A DNA stretch of 64,000 nucleotides from Polaromonas sp. JS666 (GCF_900103405.1 NZ_FNHX01000014.1:30219-94218), one strand, 5' to 3'. Positions 35,047 through 44,390 are shown, counted from the first letter of the stretch. Made by a program: numbers and translations. Notes: a model not told the origin generated them from the letters alone.

Positions 35047-36443
35047 GTGTAGATGTAGTTGGAGCCGCCGTTGACGTTGCCCAGCAGGCGCGACGAGCCA
35101 AAAATGCCCGAGCGGTGCGACACGCCGAAGCCGATATAGGTTTCCTTGAGCGGCCGGTAGCCGATCAGGTCACCCAGGCTCACGTCCAGGGTCGGGTCCA
35201 GGAAGTTGAGCATGCGCGAGGCCGGCTTGCCGTTGGCCGCCAGGCTGGAAGACTCGATGTAAGGGGCGCGCTGCGCCATCGACACCCCCACGCCCAGGCC
35301 CAGCCGGGTCTTCACGCGGTCGCTCCAGGGGAAGCCCGAGTACACGGCCTTCATGAACAGGTCCAGCTGCACGCCGTTGGCCTGCAGGCCGCGCTCGTTG
35401 TGGTGCGTCAGGCCCACATAGCCGATGAAGTCCAGCGGCCAGCCGTTCACGTTGCTCAGAAAAGGCTTGCCGACCTGGATGCCGGTGATGCTGGTGGCAT
35501 TGGTCTTGGCCGTTGACAGGCACTGCGCCGTGATGATCTTGGCCAGGTGGCAGCCGTCCTCAGTGGACTTGCCGTACAGCACCTTGAAGTAGGTGGGCGT
35601 GTCGTTCTCGGCCCATTCGCGCTTGTGGCCGCCGAAATCGTAGGCCGCGCCCACATACACCGCGGGCAGCACGCTTTTTTGCACGATGGGGCTGTCCTTG
35701 ACCTTGTTGCCCAGGAAGGTCGCCGACACGCCGGCCAGCAGGCGCCAGCGCTCCGTGAGGTCATAAGAGCCGTAAAGCCCCAGGGAAGTCTGCACACCCG
35801 CGCCCGGCGCATAGGCGGGACGGCTCGCCGTGGCCTCGCCGGCCTGCACACCGTAGTAATAGTTGTTGAGCTTGGCGTCGCGAAACGCCACCGTCAGGCT
35901 GGGGCGCAGCATCCAGGGGCCGGAGCGCCAGTCATAGGAATAGCCGAGGCGAAGCTCATTGCCCTTGTAGGTGTTGCCGATGTCGTGCACCAGCTCGGCC
36001 TGCAGCGTGCCCCAGGGCTGGCGCCAGCGGTAGGCCAGGCCCAGGTCGATGGCGGAATCGCGCGCCGACATGCCGGCCAGGCTGGCCGGCAGGCGCTCGG
36101 TGGGAAAGCCTTCCAGGCGCTGCTCCACAAAAAGGTCCAGCCGCCGCTCGTCGCCGTTGAGCAGCTTCACGCCGCCGCGGTTGGCGTGCAGGAACAGCCG
36201 CTCGCCTTCGTAAAGGTAGAGCGGCAGCAGGTCGTAGCGGCTGCCCGCGTCCTTGTAGGGCGAGCGCTCGACGCGCATCACCATGCCGAGCCCGGCGCTG
36301 CCCGTGGCCGGGAGAATGTCGGTGATCGGCTCGACGTTGCCGCCGGCCAGGGCCGTCGCGGCCGCGCACAGACCGCCCAGCGCAAGGGCGAAACCGCGCG
36401 GGATGCCGCGCGGCAAAGAGAGCAAAGGGAAACGATTCATCAT
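35025..36443 (-). CDS. MipA/OmpV family outer-membrane protein
   Basis: 472 residues, from either of two adjacent ATGs (36443 or 36440). A signal peptide (GFALALGGLCAAATALAGG) precedes a protein rich in alternating amphipathic strands: LGLAYRWRQPWGTLQAELVHDIG, LRLGYSYDWRSGPWMLRPSLTVAF, YYYGVQAGEA, WRLLAGVSATFLGNKVKDSPIV and a C-terminal ...GFGVSHRSGIFGSS. These match the MipA/OmpV family, described as scaffolding proteins for peptidoglycan enzymes and as porin-like proteins. It is longer than the usual ~250 residues because of an insert with two Cys (EDGCHLAKIITAQC). Confidence 0.82.
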   Translation of the reverse strand: MMNRFPLLSLPRGIPRGFALALGGLCAAATALAGGNVEPITDILPATGSAGLGMVMRVERSPYKDAGSRYDLLPLYLYEGERLFLHANRGGVKLLNGDERRLDLFVEQRLEGFPTERLPASLAGMSARDSAIDLGLAYRWRQPWGTLQAELVHDIGNTYKGNELRLGYSYDWRSGPWMLRPSLTVAFRDAKLNNYYYGVQAGEATASRPAYAPGAGVQTSLGLYGSYDLTERWRLLAGVSATFLGNKVKDSPIVQKSVLPAVYVGAAYDFGGHKREWAENDTPTYFKVLYGKSTEDGCHLAKIITAQCLSTAKTNATSITGIQVGKPFLSNVNGWPLDFIGYVGLTHHNERGLQANGVQLDLFMKAVYSGFPWSDRVKTRLGLGVGVSMAQRAPYIESSSLAANGKPASRMLNFLDPTLDVSLGDLIGYRPLKETYIGFGVSHRSGIFGSSRLLGNVNGGSNYIYTYVETAL

Positions 36444-36652
36444 TTTTTTAGGTGTTGGATGCCGGCCGCGCCCGGCAGGCGCGGCAAACACCCTCGATGC
36501 TATCCACGAACAACGCATTTCCCACGGCCGATTTGTAAGAAAACAGGCACAGATCGGATAGGCGCTTATCTCCATGCGGGCTTTACCCTCACACGCCGGC
36601 TCACACGTACACTGCCTATCGTCGGGTCTCCATTCACTCAACGGAGACTGTT

Positions 36653-36928
36653 ATGCCCAAATTCGTGATCGAACGTGCCATCCCCGGACTCGGCGCCCTC
36701 AAGCCAGCCGAGCTGCACTCCATTTCCCAGAAATCGTGCGGCGTGCTGCGCGAACTCGGCCCCGACGTGCAGTGGGTGCAGAGCTACCTGACGGGAGGCA
36801 AGATGTACTGCGTCTACAACGCGGCCAGCGAGGAACTCGTGAGGGAACATGCGCGCAGGGGCGGCTTCCCGGCGGACTCCGTCGCGCAGGTCACCGGCGT
36901 CATAGACCCCACCACCGCCGAAGCCTGA
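36653..36928 (+). CDS. DUF4242 family protein
   Basis: 91-residue ferredoxin-like alpha/beta protein: FVIERAIPGLGALKPAELHSISQKSC, VQWVQSYLTGGKMYCVYNAASEELVREHARRGGFP. This matches DUF4242; a Streptomyces homologue is reported to bind nickel. It starts behind an AACGGAGAC ribosome site. The BTAD regulator gene begins 9 bp after its stop, so the two are co-transcribed; the same pairing occurs in other bacteria as I recall, but its meaning is not known. Confidence 0.82.
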   Translation: MPKFVIERAIPGLGALKPAELHSISQKSCGVLRELGPDVQWVQSYLTGGKMYCVYNAASEELVREHARRGGFPADSVAQVTGVIDPTTAEA

Positions 36929-36937
36929 GGCCCGCCT

Positions 36938-38764
36938 GTGGATCCGCAAGCCCCGAACGAGACGCCGCCTTTGGGGCTTGCCATCCACCTGCTCGGCCCG
37001 CCGCGGGTGGAGCGGGATGGCAGGCCCCTGCCGGCGCCGCGCGGCCACAAGGTCTGGGGCCTGCTGGCCTACCTGGTCCGCAGCGAGTCGCCGGTCAGCC
37101 GCAAGCAGCTGGCGGGACTGCTGTTCGAAGATGCCGAAGACCCGCTGGCCGCCTTGCGCTGGAACCTCAGTGAGCTGCGGCGCCTGCTGGACAGCGCGGA
37201 TTTGCGCGGCGACCTGCTGGCGCTTGCGCTGGCGCCTGCGACCTACGTCGACCTCCGGGCCGTGCTGTCGGGAAGCTGGGCACAAGCCCTGTGCGTGCCC
37301 GGCCTGGACCGCGAGCTGCTCGAAGGCATGAATTTTTCAGGCAGCCCGGCCTTCGAGGTCTGGCTCGCCACGGAACGCCGCCACCTTCAGGCCGCCGCCG
37401 AGGCCGTGTTGCGCGAGGCCGCGCTGGCCCGCATGGCGGCAGGCGCCATGGCCGAAGCCGCCACACTGGCCGGCCGGCTGGTGCGCCACAACCCGCTGGA
37501 CGAAAACTACCAGGCGCTGCTGGTGCGCAGCCTGGCCGCTTGCGGCGACGGCGTGGGCGCGGCGCGCCAGGCCGCCGCCTGCCGTGAATTGTTCCAGCGC
37601 GAACTCGGCGTGCAGCCGGGCGCCACACTGGATGCCGCCCTGCGCACCGCCACCGCGACACCCACCGCGCGGCCGGCCACGGGGCGCGCCGCGGCACTGG
37701 CGCAGCTGGAGGCCGGGGAGGCCGCCATAGGCGCCGGAGCGCTCGACGCCGGCCTGCAATGCCTGCGCCGCGCCATCGTCGAGGCCGACGCCACCGGCGA
37801 CACGGCGCTGCGCGCGCGTGCCCGCGTGGCCCTGGGCGGCGCGCTGGTGCATGCCGCCCGCGGCCGCGACGAGGAAGGCGCCACGGCGCTTCACGAAGCC
37901 CTGGAGGTGGGCCGCAACGCCTCGCCGGCACTCGCCGCGGCGGCTTGCCGCGAGCTCGGTTATGTCGAATTCCTGCGCGGCCGCTACGAGCGCACGCTGG
38001 CCTGGCTGCAGCGCGCCGCGCCGCTGGCGGGCGGCGACCGCGCCGAGCAGGCGCGCATTGCCACCGTGCACGGCAGCGCGCTCAGCGACACCGCGCATTA
38101 CACGGCCGCCATCAGCCTGCTGCGCGAAGCCGAGGCGCTGGGCGCCGCGGCCGGCGACCACAAACAGCTCGCCTATGCGCTGTCCATGCTGGGGCGCGCG
38201 CTGCTGCTGCACGGCGAGCTGGACGCCGCCGCCGACGCTCTGGACCGCTCGGTGGCCCTGGCCCAGCCGGGCTGGACGGCTTTTGTGCCCTGGCCGCAAT
38301 CACTGCGGGCCGAGGTCGACCTGCTGCGCGGCGACGTGGAGGCCGCCGCGAACCGTTTCGAGCATGCCTTTGCGCTTGGCTGCCAGATCGGCGACCCCTG
38401 CTGGGAAGGCATTGCCGGCCGCGGATTGGGGCGGGTGGCCATGGCGCGTGGCGAACCGCGGCGCGCGGCCGAGATCCTGGTCGACGCGCTGGCGCGCTGC
38501 GTGCGCCTGCCCGACGCCTACCTGTGGGGCAAGGGCTATGCGCTCGATGCGCTGTGCGGCGTCGCGGTGGCCGAGGCCATGCCCCAGGCCTCGGCCTGGA
38601 TCAACGAGCTACAGGACCTGGCCGCGCGCAGCGGCATGCGTGAGCTCACGGTGCGCGCCTGCCTGCACCGCGGCGCGCTGGGCGACAGCGCAAGCACGGC
38701 CGCGGCCGCCTTGCTCGCCGGCCAGATCGACAACCCCGCGCTGCAGACCCTCGCCGGGCTTTGA
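36938..38764 (+). CDS. SARP-like regulator with BTAD and TPR-type repeats
   Basis: 608 residues from a GTG start 9 bp behind the DUF4242 gene. The N-terminal winged helix (LGPPRVERDGRPLPAPRGHKVWGLLAYLV, then WNLSELRRLLD) is followed by a bacterial transcriptional activation domain (about residues 100-240; LVRHNPLDENYQALLVRSLAACGDGVGAARQAAAC) and an Ala-rich helical-repeat C-terminal half. This is the layout of SARP/AfsR-type activators without an ATPase domain. The target is unknown; the DUF4242 gene is a candidate. Confidence 0.8.
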   Translation: MDPQAPNETPPLGLAIHLLGPPRVERDGRPLPAPRGHKVWGLLAYLVRSESPVSRKQLAGLLFEDAEDPLAALRWNLSELRRLLDSADLRGDLLALALAPATYVDLRAVLSGSWAQALCVPGLDRELLEGMNFSGSPAFEVWLATERRHLQAAAEAVLREAALARMAAGAMAEAATLAGRLVRHNPLDENYQALLVRSLAACGDGVGAARQAAACRELFQRELGVQPGATLDAALRTATATPTARPATGRAAALAQLEAGEAAIGAGALDAGLQCLRRAIVEADATGDTALRARARVALGGALVHAARGRDEEGATALHEALEVGRNASPALAAAACRELGYVEFLRGRYERTLAWLQRAAPLAGGDRAEQARIATVHGSALSDTAHYTAAISLLREAEALGAAAGDHKQLAYALSMLGRALLLHGELDAAADALDRSVALAQPGWTAFVPWPQSLRAEVDLLRGDVEAAANRFEHAFALGCQIGDPCWEGIAGRGLGRVAMARGEPRRAAEILVDALARCVRLPDAYLWGKGYALDALCGVAVAEAMPQASAWINELQDLAARSGMRELTVRACLHRGALGDSASTAAAALLAGQIDNPALQTLAGL

Positions 38765-38794
38765 CGGCGGCGGCGACACCCCAAGAGCTTGATC

Positions 38795-39256
38795 ATGAAG
38801 ACAAAACCCAAAGACGCCGTGTTTCACGGCGGAACCCGGCGCCTGCTGCCCGGCCAGGCGCTGCGCCTGCCCCGGCGCGGCGGCGAACTGACGGTGCTGC
38901 GCGGCCGGCTCTGGCTCACGCGGGGCCAGGACCCCGGCGACCACTTCATCGCTGCCGGCCAGCGCGTGCGCCTTGGCGATCATGAGAACGCGGTGATCGA
39001 GCCCGCGCAAAGCACGCGGGGCGTGAGCCTGCACTGGGAACCCCGCCGCCCGGGCCTGGCCGGCGCCCTGCTGGCCCGGCCCTTGAGCGGCGCGGCCTTC
39101 CTGGCTTTTGTGGCGGCCCGCGGCTTCGCGGCGCTGGCGCGCAAGGCCGCGGCGGCTGCCAGGCGCGCGCGCGGCCATGGCGACATCAGCGGCGGCCATG
39201 CCTTGTTCGTCACACTGGAAGGCGGCGGGGCGCGGGAACCGGGCCGGCGCTGCTGA
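38795..39256 (+). CDS. DUF2917 domain protein
   Basis: 153 residues from ATG 38795, with AAGAG 7 bp upstream; a TTG at 38789 is also in frame. The N-terminal part (GGTRRLLPGQALRLPRRGGELTVLRGRLWLTRGQDPGDHFIAAGQRVRLG) is the cupin-like DUF2917 domain. The C-terminal half has an Ala/Arg-rich helix. Function is unknown. It follows the SARP-like gene by 30 bp on the same strand and may belong to the same transcript. Confidence 0.75.
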   Translation: MKTKPKDAVFHGGTRRLLPGQALRLPRRGGELTVLRGRLWLTRGQDPGDHFIAAGQRVRLGDHENAVIEPAQSTRGVSLHWEPRRPGLAGALLARPLSGAAFLAFVAARGFAALARKAAAAARRARGHGDISGGHALFVTLEGGGAREPGRRC

Positions 39257-39259
39257 AAC

Positions 39260-40219
39260 TCAGCCTTCCTTCGCCTCGCTGGCGGCCTGCCCTTGCTGCG
39301 CCCTGTCCGCCAGCAGGTCGACAAAGGCGCGCACCTTGGCGGGACGAAAGCGCGCGGCCGGAAACACCGCGTGGATGCCACCCGAAGGCAGCTGCCATTG
39401 CGGCAGGACCTCGATGAGGCGGCCGGCCGCAAGGTCGCCGGCCACCGCATAGTCGGGCAACACCGAAAGCCCCGCGCCCTGGCATACGGCCTCGCGCACG
39501 GCCAGTGTGGCATCGAGAAAAATCGAGGCCTGCACAGGCACGGCCTCTCGCTCTGTCTCGTTGAGCGAAAAATTCCAGCTGAGGTGGTCACGCAAGGCGG
39601 TGTTGGCGACAAAGGGAAGACCGGCGATGTCTTGCGGGCGCGTGAGCCGCGCCACTTGGGCCTTCATGGCCGGCGGCGCCACAAGCAGTTGACGGAAGGC
39701 GCCGATTTTTCGGGCCTGCAAGCTGGTTTCAGCCAGCCAGCCGACACGGATCGCCAGTTCGAAGTTGCCGGACATCAGGTCCATCGTCTGGTCGCTCAGG
39801 ACCGCATCGACCTTGCACGCGGGGTAGCGCCGGGTGAAAGCGGCGATGGCCGGCACCACGACACCCACGCCATAGTCGAAGGGGGCGGTGAGCCGCAGCA
39901 TGCCTGAGGGCTCCGCCGAGGTTTCGGCCAGGTCGTCGAAGGCATTCCCGGCCTCGCGCAGGATCAGCGCGCAGCGCAGGTAAAAGGCCTGGCCCAGTTC
40001 GGTGGGCTGCACCTTGCGTGTGGTGCGCACCAGCAGCGACGTGCGGAACTCGCGCTCCAGCCGCGCGACCTGCTGGCTGACCACGGCCTTGGTGATGCCC
40101 AGGCGATCCGCCGCCGCGGTGAACGAGCCGGTTTCCACCACCGCCGCGAAGTAGGCCAGGCGCCTCAGGTTTCCCAACCCACCGAGGCCGCCGTCGTCGT
40201 GATTGTTTGCTTTAAACAT
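39260..40219 (-). CDS. LysR family transcriptional regulator
   Basis: 319 residues. Helix-turn-helix LRRLAYFAAVVETGSFTAAADRLGITKAVVSQQVARLEREF, then TSLLVRTTRKVQPTELGQAFY and a CrgA-type sensor domain (MLRLTAPFDYGVGVVVPAI, LMSGNFELAIRVGWL). It is divergent from the DsbA-family oxidoreductase gene with 60 bp between the starts; the gap is AT-rich and likely carries both promoters. Control of the 40280-41888 gene pair is inferred. Confidence 0.9.
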   Translation of the reverse strand: MFKANNHDDGGLGGLGNLRRLAYFAAVVETGSFTAAADRLGITKAVVSQQVARLEREFRTSLLVRTTRKVQPTELGQAFYLRCALILREAGNAFDDLAETSAEPSGMLRLTAPFDYGVGVVVPAIAAFTRRYPACKVDAVLSDQTMDLMSGNFELAIRVGWLAETSLQARKIGAFRQLLVAPPAMKAQVARLTRPQDIAGLPFVANTALRDHLSWNFSLNETEREAVPVQASIFLDATLAVREAVCQGAGLSVLPDYAVAGDLAAGRLIEVLPQWQLPSGGIHAVFPAARFRPAKVRAFVDLLADRAQQGQAASEAKEG

Positions 40220-40279
40220 ACATTGTGTTTATCAGAGATGTCTTTAACAGTCAATTGATCCTGCCTACGATCACAGCCA

Positions 40280-40933
40280 GTGAGCCAACAAACCATGACC
40301 AAGACCCTGCATTACCTCTTCGACCCGCTGTGCGGCTGGTGCTACGGCGCCACGCCGGTGCTCTCCGCCTTGCTGGAAATCCCCGACGTCAGCGTCGAAT
40401 TGCTGCCCACCGGCTTGTTCTCCGGCGCGGGCGCAAGACCCATGGACAGCGAGTTCGCCGCCTACGCCTGGTCCAACGACCAGCGCATAGAACGCCTGAC
40501 CGGGCAGCGCTTCAGCGAGCAGTACCGCCAGCAGGTGCTCGGTGATCACCAGCGGCTTTTCGACAGCGGCCCGGCCACGCTGGCGCTGACGGCGGTGTCA
40601 TTGACAACGCCCGCCAGGGAACTCGAAGCCCTCAAGGCCGTGCAGCATGGGCGCTATGTGGACGGCAAGGACGTGAGCTCGCTGGCCACGCTGGCCGGCC
40701 TTCTGCAAGGGCTGGGCCTGGTGCAGGCGGCGGCGATGGTCGCGCAGCCCGATGAGGCGCTCCTCGCGGCGAACCGGGCGCGCACCGGCCGGGCACAGGC
40801 CTTGATGCGGGAATTCGGCGCCCACGGCGTGCCGACCCTGGTTGCCGAATCGGGCGCCAGGCGCTGGGTCGTGAACCACGCGGCTTTTTATTCCAACCCA
40901 CGCGCATTGCTCAACGAGCTCGAGGCGGCCTGA
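40280..40933 (+). CDS. DsbA family (FrnE-like) thioredoxin-fold oxidoreductase
   Basis: 217 residues from GTG 40280, or 212 from ATG 40295. The N-terminus TLHYLFDPLCGWCYGATPVLSAL holds a CGWC redox motif; AHGVPTLVAESG is the cis-Pro loop, with a helical insertion between them. There is no signal peptide, so it acts in the cytoplasm, like FrnE-type disulfide isomerases or glutathione-linked isomerases. It precedes a metallo-beta-lactamase-fold gene by 55 bp and is divergent from a LysR gene. Confidence 0.85.
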   Translation: MSQQTMTKTLHYLFDPLCGWCYGATPVLSALLEIPDVSVELLPTGLFSGAGARPMDSEFAAYAWSNDQRIERLTGQRFSEQYRQQVLGDHQRLFDSGPATLALTAVSLTTPARELEALKAVQHGRYVDGKDVSSLATLAGLLQGLGLVQAAAMVAQPDEALLAANRARTGRAQALMREFGAHGVPTLVAESGARRWVVNHAAFYSNPRALLNELEAA

Positions 40934-40988
40934 GCCAAGCGCGCCCAGCAAACCTTTTTTATTTAGTTAACTGCAAGAAAGCAAAACC

Positions 40989-41888
40989 ATGACCACACGA
41001 AGAGAAACCCTCAAAACCGTAGCCGCCGCGGGTGTCGCGACGGCCATCTTAGGAGTGAAAAGCGCTATGGCTGCAAATACCAATCTGACCTGGAAACACT
41101 TTCCCGCCGGCGAGCATGGATTCTTCCGCGCCCCGGTCCTCATCTCCGGCGACCGCGAGGCCGTCTTGATCGATGGCGGCTTCACGCTTCCCAACGGCAA
41201 GGCGCTGGCCGAGGCCATCAAGGCCACGGGCAAAAAGCTCACGACCATTTACATCAGCCAGAGCGACCCTGACTACTACTTCAGCCTCGGGCCCATCAAG
41301 GCGGCGTTTCCCGATGCCAAGGTGATCGCCGCGCCGGCCACGATAGCGGCCATCAAGGGCAATGTGGAAAAGAAACTGGCGACCTGGGGCCCCCAGCTCA
41401 AGGAAAGCGGCCCGCAAGCCCTGGCCGACATCGTGATGCCCGAAGCCTTCGACGGCCGGACCCTCACCCTCGAAGGCCAGGCGCTGGAGATCGTCGACGT
41501 CGACGACCTTGCGAATCGCCGCTATATCTGGGTGCCTTCGCTGAACGCCATCTTCGGCGGCGTTCTGCTGTTCTCCGGCGTGCACGTGTGGACTGCCGAC
41601 ACGCAGGGCGCCGAGGGCCGTGCCGCCTGGGTGAAGGCGCTGGACGCCATGGCCGCGCGCAAGCCCGCCGTGGTCGTTCCCGGCCATATGGCGGTCACGG
41701 CGGCGGTGGATGCAAGCGCGATCAAATACACCCGCGACTATCTCGTCGCTTTCGAGGAAGAGCTTGCCAAGGCTGCCGACAGCGCCGCCCTCATTGCGGC
41801 GATGACCAAGCGTTACCCGAACGCCGGCATGGGCGTGGCCCTGCAAATCGGCGCCAAGGTCGCCAGGGGCGAGATGAAGTGGGGTTGA
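40989..41888 (+). CDS. exported metallo-beta-lactamase-fold protein with degenerate metal motif
   Basis: 299 residues. A Tat-like signal (TTRRETLKTVAAAGVATAILGVKSAMA) precedes a metallo-beta-lactamase fold: WKHFPAGEHGFFRAPVLISGDREAVLIDGGF, then TTIYISQSDPDYYFSLGPIK where HxHxDH is expected, VDVDDLANRRYIWVPSLNAIFGG, and VVVPGHM. The metal motif reads S-Q-S-D-P-D-Y: the histidines are replaced by Gln and Tyr. Either catalysis is lost or metal binding differs. Co-transcribed with the CGWC oxidoreductase, 55 bp upstream. Confidence 0.8.
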   Translation: MTTRRETLKTVAAAGVATAILGVKSAMAANTNLTWKHFPAGEHGFFRAPVLISGDREAVLIDGGFTLPNGKALAEAIKATGKKLTTIYISQSDPDYYFSLGPIKAAFPDAKVIAAPATIAAIKGNVEKKLATWGPQLKESGPQALADIVMPEAFDGRTLTLEGQALEIVDVDDLANRRYIWVPSLNAIFGGVLLFSGVHVWTADTQGAEGRAAWVKALDAMAARKPAVVVPGHMAVTAAVDASAIKYTRDYLVAFEEELAKAADSAALIAAMTKRYPNAGMGVALQIGAKVARGEMKWG

Positions 41889-41943
41889 GGCGGGGTTGAA
41901 GCGGTGCGGCCGGATCTCGGCATCCGGATGCGCAACTAAAGAA

Positions 41944-41982
41944 AAAGCCCGCCCTCCTCCCGGAGCGCGGGCTTTGAATCTT
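41944..41982 (+). terminator. probable terminator after the metallo-beta-lactamase-fold gene
   Basis: A 9-bp perfect stem (AAAGCCCGC with GCGGGCTTT) around a 14-base loop, followed by GAATCTTTG. The downstream T content is weak; on the minus strand the stem is followed by TTTC. It may be a bidirectional structure. Confidence 0.55.
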
Positions 41983-42067
41983 TGAAGACAGAACCCGCAT
42001 TGACGACAGCCGCTAACATCCCGGTTGGAAGTAAAGGGCGTTGGGAGCTTGATCGCCTCGCTGTTGA

Positions 42068-42991
42068 ATGCAAAACATGGCAATAAACCATCTGGATGTG
42101 GATGACGGGGCAATACACCCCGGCACGCGCACGTCGCTGTTCCAGCCGCCGCCCTTGCTGGCGGATTGCGTGTGCGCTTATGTGGTGCGCGACACTTTAA
42201 ACGCCCAGCTGAGCCCCAAACAAAGCTTTAGTCATTTGCCGGTGTCTCCGCTGGTCAGCATTGTTTGGTTGATCCAGGGCGGACGATCATCCATGCCTAT
42301 CGGCGATGGCGAATGGCTCGCGTCGTCAAGGCGTGTTGTCTTGCGCGGCCCTCGCACGCAACCCACGGTTTGGCAAAGCCACGGCCCGGCCCTTGGGTTT
42401 TCACTGACTATTTTTCCGGATGCGTTTCATGCGCTGACCGATTTGAATGTGACGAGCTTGCTTGACCAGGCCAGGAACCTGCAAACCGTGCTCGGCAAAG
42501 ACTGGCAGCAAATGGCGATTGACGTCCTGCGGGCCGGCGACGACCTGGAACGCATTCAAATCATTGAAGCCTTTTTAACGCCTCGTTGGATACCGGTACG
42601 TGCTCCACGGCCGGCGGCAACGTCGCCGGATGGCCTGACCTTGTTCAATGACTGGGTCGATGCGGTAGCGCTGCGCGCCTCCGCCTCAACCCTTGGGCAA
42701 AGCACGCGCCAACGGGAGCGGCTCATCAAGGGGCAATTGGGACTTCCCATGCGCGCGATCCGCGGTCTGGTCCGCATGGAGTCAACATTGACACGGGGGC
42801 ACGGCTCCAACGCCTTTGGAGGCCCGTCTTTGGTGGATGTCGCCCATGCCATGGGATTCTCCGACCAGGCGCACTTGTGCCGGGAAGTCAAACGCTACTC
42901 GGGCTTGAATCCAACGGACCTGCAACGCGCCATTGAAACCCAGGAGTCCTACTGGCCTTACCGCTTGAGGCAAGCACTGAAGGCGCGCTGA
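42068..42991 (+). CDS. AraC family transcriptional regulator
   Basis: 307 residues; ATG 42077 is a close alternative. The C-terminal AraC DNA-binding domain has LVDVAHAMGFSDQAHLCREVKRYSGLNPTDLQRAIE (second helix-turn-helix and the family signature), preceded by a weaker first helix-turn-helix (LPMRAIRGLVRME). The N-terminal part (FQPPPLLADCVCAYVVRDT, HLPVSPLVSIVWLIQGG) resembles the sensor domain of the DUF6597-type AraC group. No target is evident. Confidence 0.85.
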   Translation: MQNMAINHLDVDDGAIHPGTRTSLFQPPPLLADCVCAYVVRDTLNAQLSPKQSFSHLPVSPLVSIVWLIQGGRSSMPIGDGEWLASSRRVVLRGPRTQPTVWQSHGPALGFSLTIFPDAFHALTDLNVTSLLDQARNLQTVLGKDWQQMAIDVLRAGDDLERIQIIEAFLTPRWIPVRAPRPAATSPDGLTLFNDWVDAVALRASASTLGQSTRQRERLIKGQLGLPMRAIRGLVRMESTLTRGHGSNAFGGPSLVDVAHAMGFSDQAHLCREVKRYSGLNPTDLQRAIETQESYWPYRLRQALKAR

Positions 42992-43132
42992 CGGCTCTGG
43001 ACCTTGTCCACGGGCCGCAATTCCTGTTGCGTCCAATTCCACAATACGCGCCGCAAATGTCGTTTTGATTCAAGACCGCCTCCTCGCGCTTGCGTAACAT
43101 CCAAGTCTTTTGTTTGCCCGGCTCGCCCCACC

Positions 43133-43696
43133 ATGCGCTTGCAGATCAGTCCCAAACTTCTCGGCCTCAGCCTGGCCGTGCTGTCCGTTGCCTCTGTGAG
43201 CCACGCTCAGGGCGTCTACAAATGGGTGGATGCACAGGGCAAAACCCACTACGACCAGCAGCCGCCCGCCAACGATAAACCCAGTGAGGCGCTGAAACTG
43301 CACAGCAACAGCAGCTTTGGCGGTGACAACAACGGCAAGGTACGCCCCACCGAGTACAACGCCGACGGCACCAAAAAGATTCCCAAAGACGTGCAGGACT
43401 TTGCCAAGGGCATGGAAAAGGCCCTGGGAACCAAAGACAGCAAAGAGGTGCCGCTGGACTGCAGCAGCGCGGTCAGGAATGCGCAGGAGCAGGCGGATAC
43501 GGCGCTGGAAGTGAGCGCCAAGAACCTGAAAACCGGCTACATCACCCAGGTGGATTACGACAACAATGCCGCCAGGTTGCGCCGCGCCAAGGCAGAGACC
43601 ACTGTGGCCGGCTGCCAGTCCGCCACGGGCAAGGACCGTGCCTTCTACCAGTGCATGTCCAACGGCAACAACCACTTCACGGCTTGCATCAAGTAG
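43133..43696 (+). CDS. DUF4124 domain exported protein
   Basis: 187 residues from ATG 43133. A signal peptide (KLLGLSLAVLSVASVSHAQ) is followed by the DUF4124 strand pattern GVYKWVDAQGKTHYDQQPP. The rest is polar, with three Cys (LDCSSAVRN, VAGCQSATG, YQCMSNG, ACIK contain four in total) suggesting two periplasmic disulfides. The function of DUF4124 proteins is not established. It is the last gene of high-GC host character before the accessory block. Confidence 0.82.
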   Translation: MRLQISPKLLGLSLAVLSVASVSHAQGVYKWVDAQGKTHYDQQPPANDKPSEALKLHSNSSFGGDNNGKVRPTEYNADGTKKIPKDVQDFAKGMEKALGTKDSKEVPLDCSSAVRNAQEQADTALEVSAKNLKTGYITQVDYDNNAARLRRAKAETTVAGCQSATGKDRAFYQCMSNGNNHFTACIK

Positions 43697-43871
43697 ACAA
43701 GCACTGCGCAACTTCGATGGACTTGATCGACTGCCCCCGACCCGGCGCGCAGTTCCCGATCCCACCGGCCTCCATAAACCGCAGGCAATTCAAATGCCCT
43801 GCTTCACAGCAAGATGAAGGTCAGTAGTGCCCCATGTCAGAAGTAAGAACGATTGCCACCCTCTGCTTTGA

Positions 43872-44390
43872 AAACGACGATACCAGTTCGAGCCTTCGCC
43901 TGGCATTGCGGAACATCCCCTCTTCAACGAGATGATTTACCTAGTGTCCCCGGCCAAATCGGGAGTCGAACCACGTAAGCGCGCAATGTCCATCGCTGAG
44001 GTCGCGCAGTATCCGCTCATACTTTCAAGTGGCCAGACTGGGATGAGAAGAATCGTCCAAGCCGGCTTGGCCGCCCACGGTGTCACCGCGGAGCCGCTTG
44101 CGGAGGTTGACTCCCTCCGAACCCTGGTCGACGTCGTTGAGGCCGGTAACGTCCACACGGTTTTGCCTGCATCGGCTCTGCAAAAGCAACTCAAGAGCGA
44201 ATCCGGCTGCTCGCTTGTGATCAATCCGCTGGACCTTTCCAGAAATGTCGTGCTGTGTACATCCGAGCACCTCCCACTGGGAGCGACCGCGACCGCCGTC
44301 TATGAGCTGTTGGAAAACTTGATTCGCGAGGCACTGGCGGAAGGGACGTGGGTCGGCATTCGTCCCATCCCGGATGCGTCATCGACTTAA
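43872..44390 (+). pseudogene. LysR regulator remnant lacking its DNA-binding part
   Basis: The open frame after a TGA at 43869 reads YQFEPSPGIAEHPLFNEMIYLVSPAKS, then PLILSSGQTGMRRIVQAGLAAHGV, LRTLVDVVEAGNVHTVLPASAL. This is the second half of a LysR substrate-binding domain (the ...LYLVSP strand and the GLGVTVLPASA region). No helix-turn-helix coding sequence is found upstream: the preceding 170 bp are closed by stops. ATG 43932 could start a 152-residue protein, but inside a domain. I read it as a 5'-truncated gene. Confidence 0.7.
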
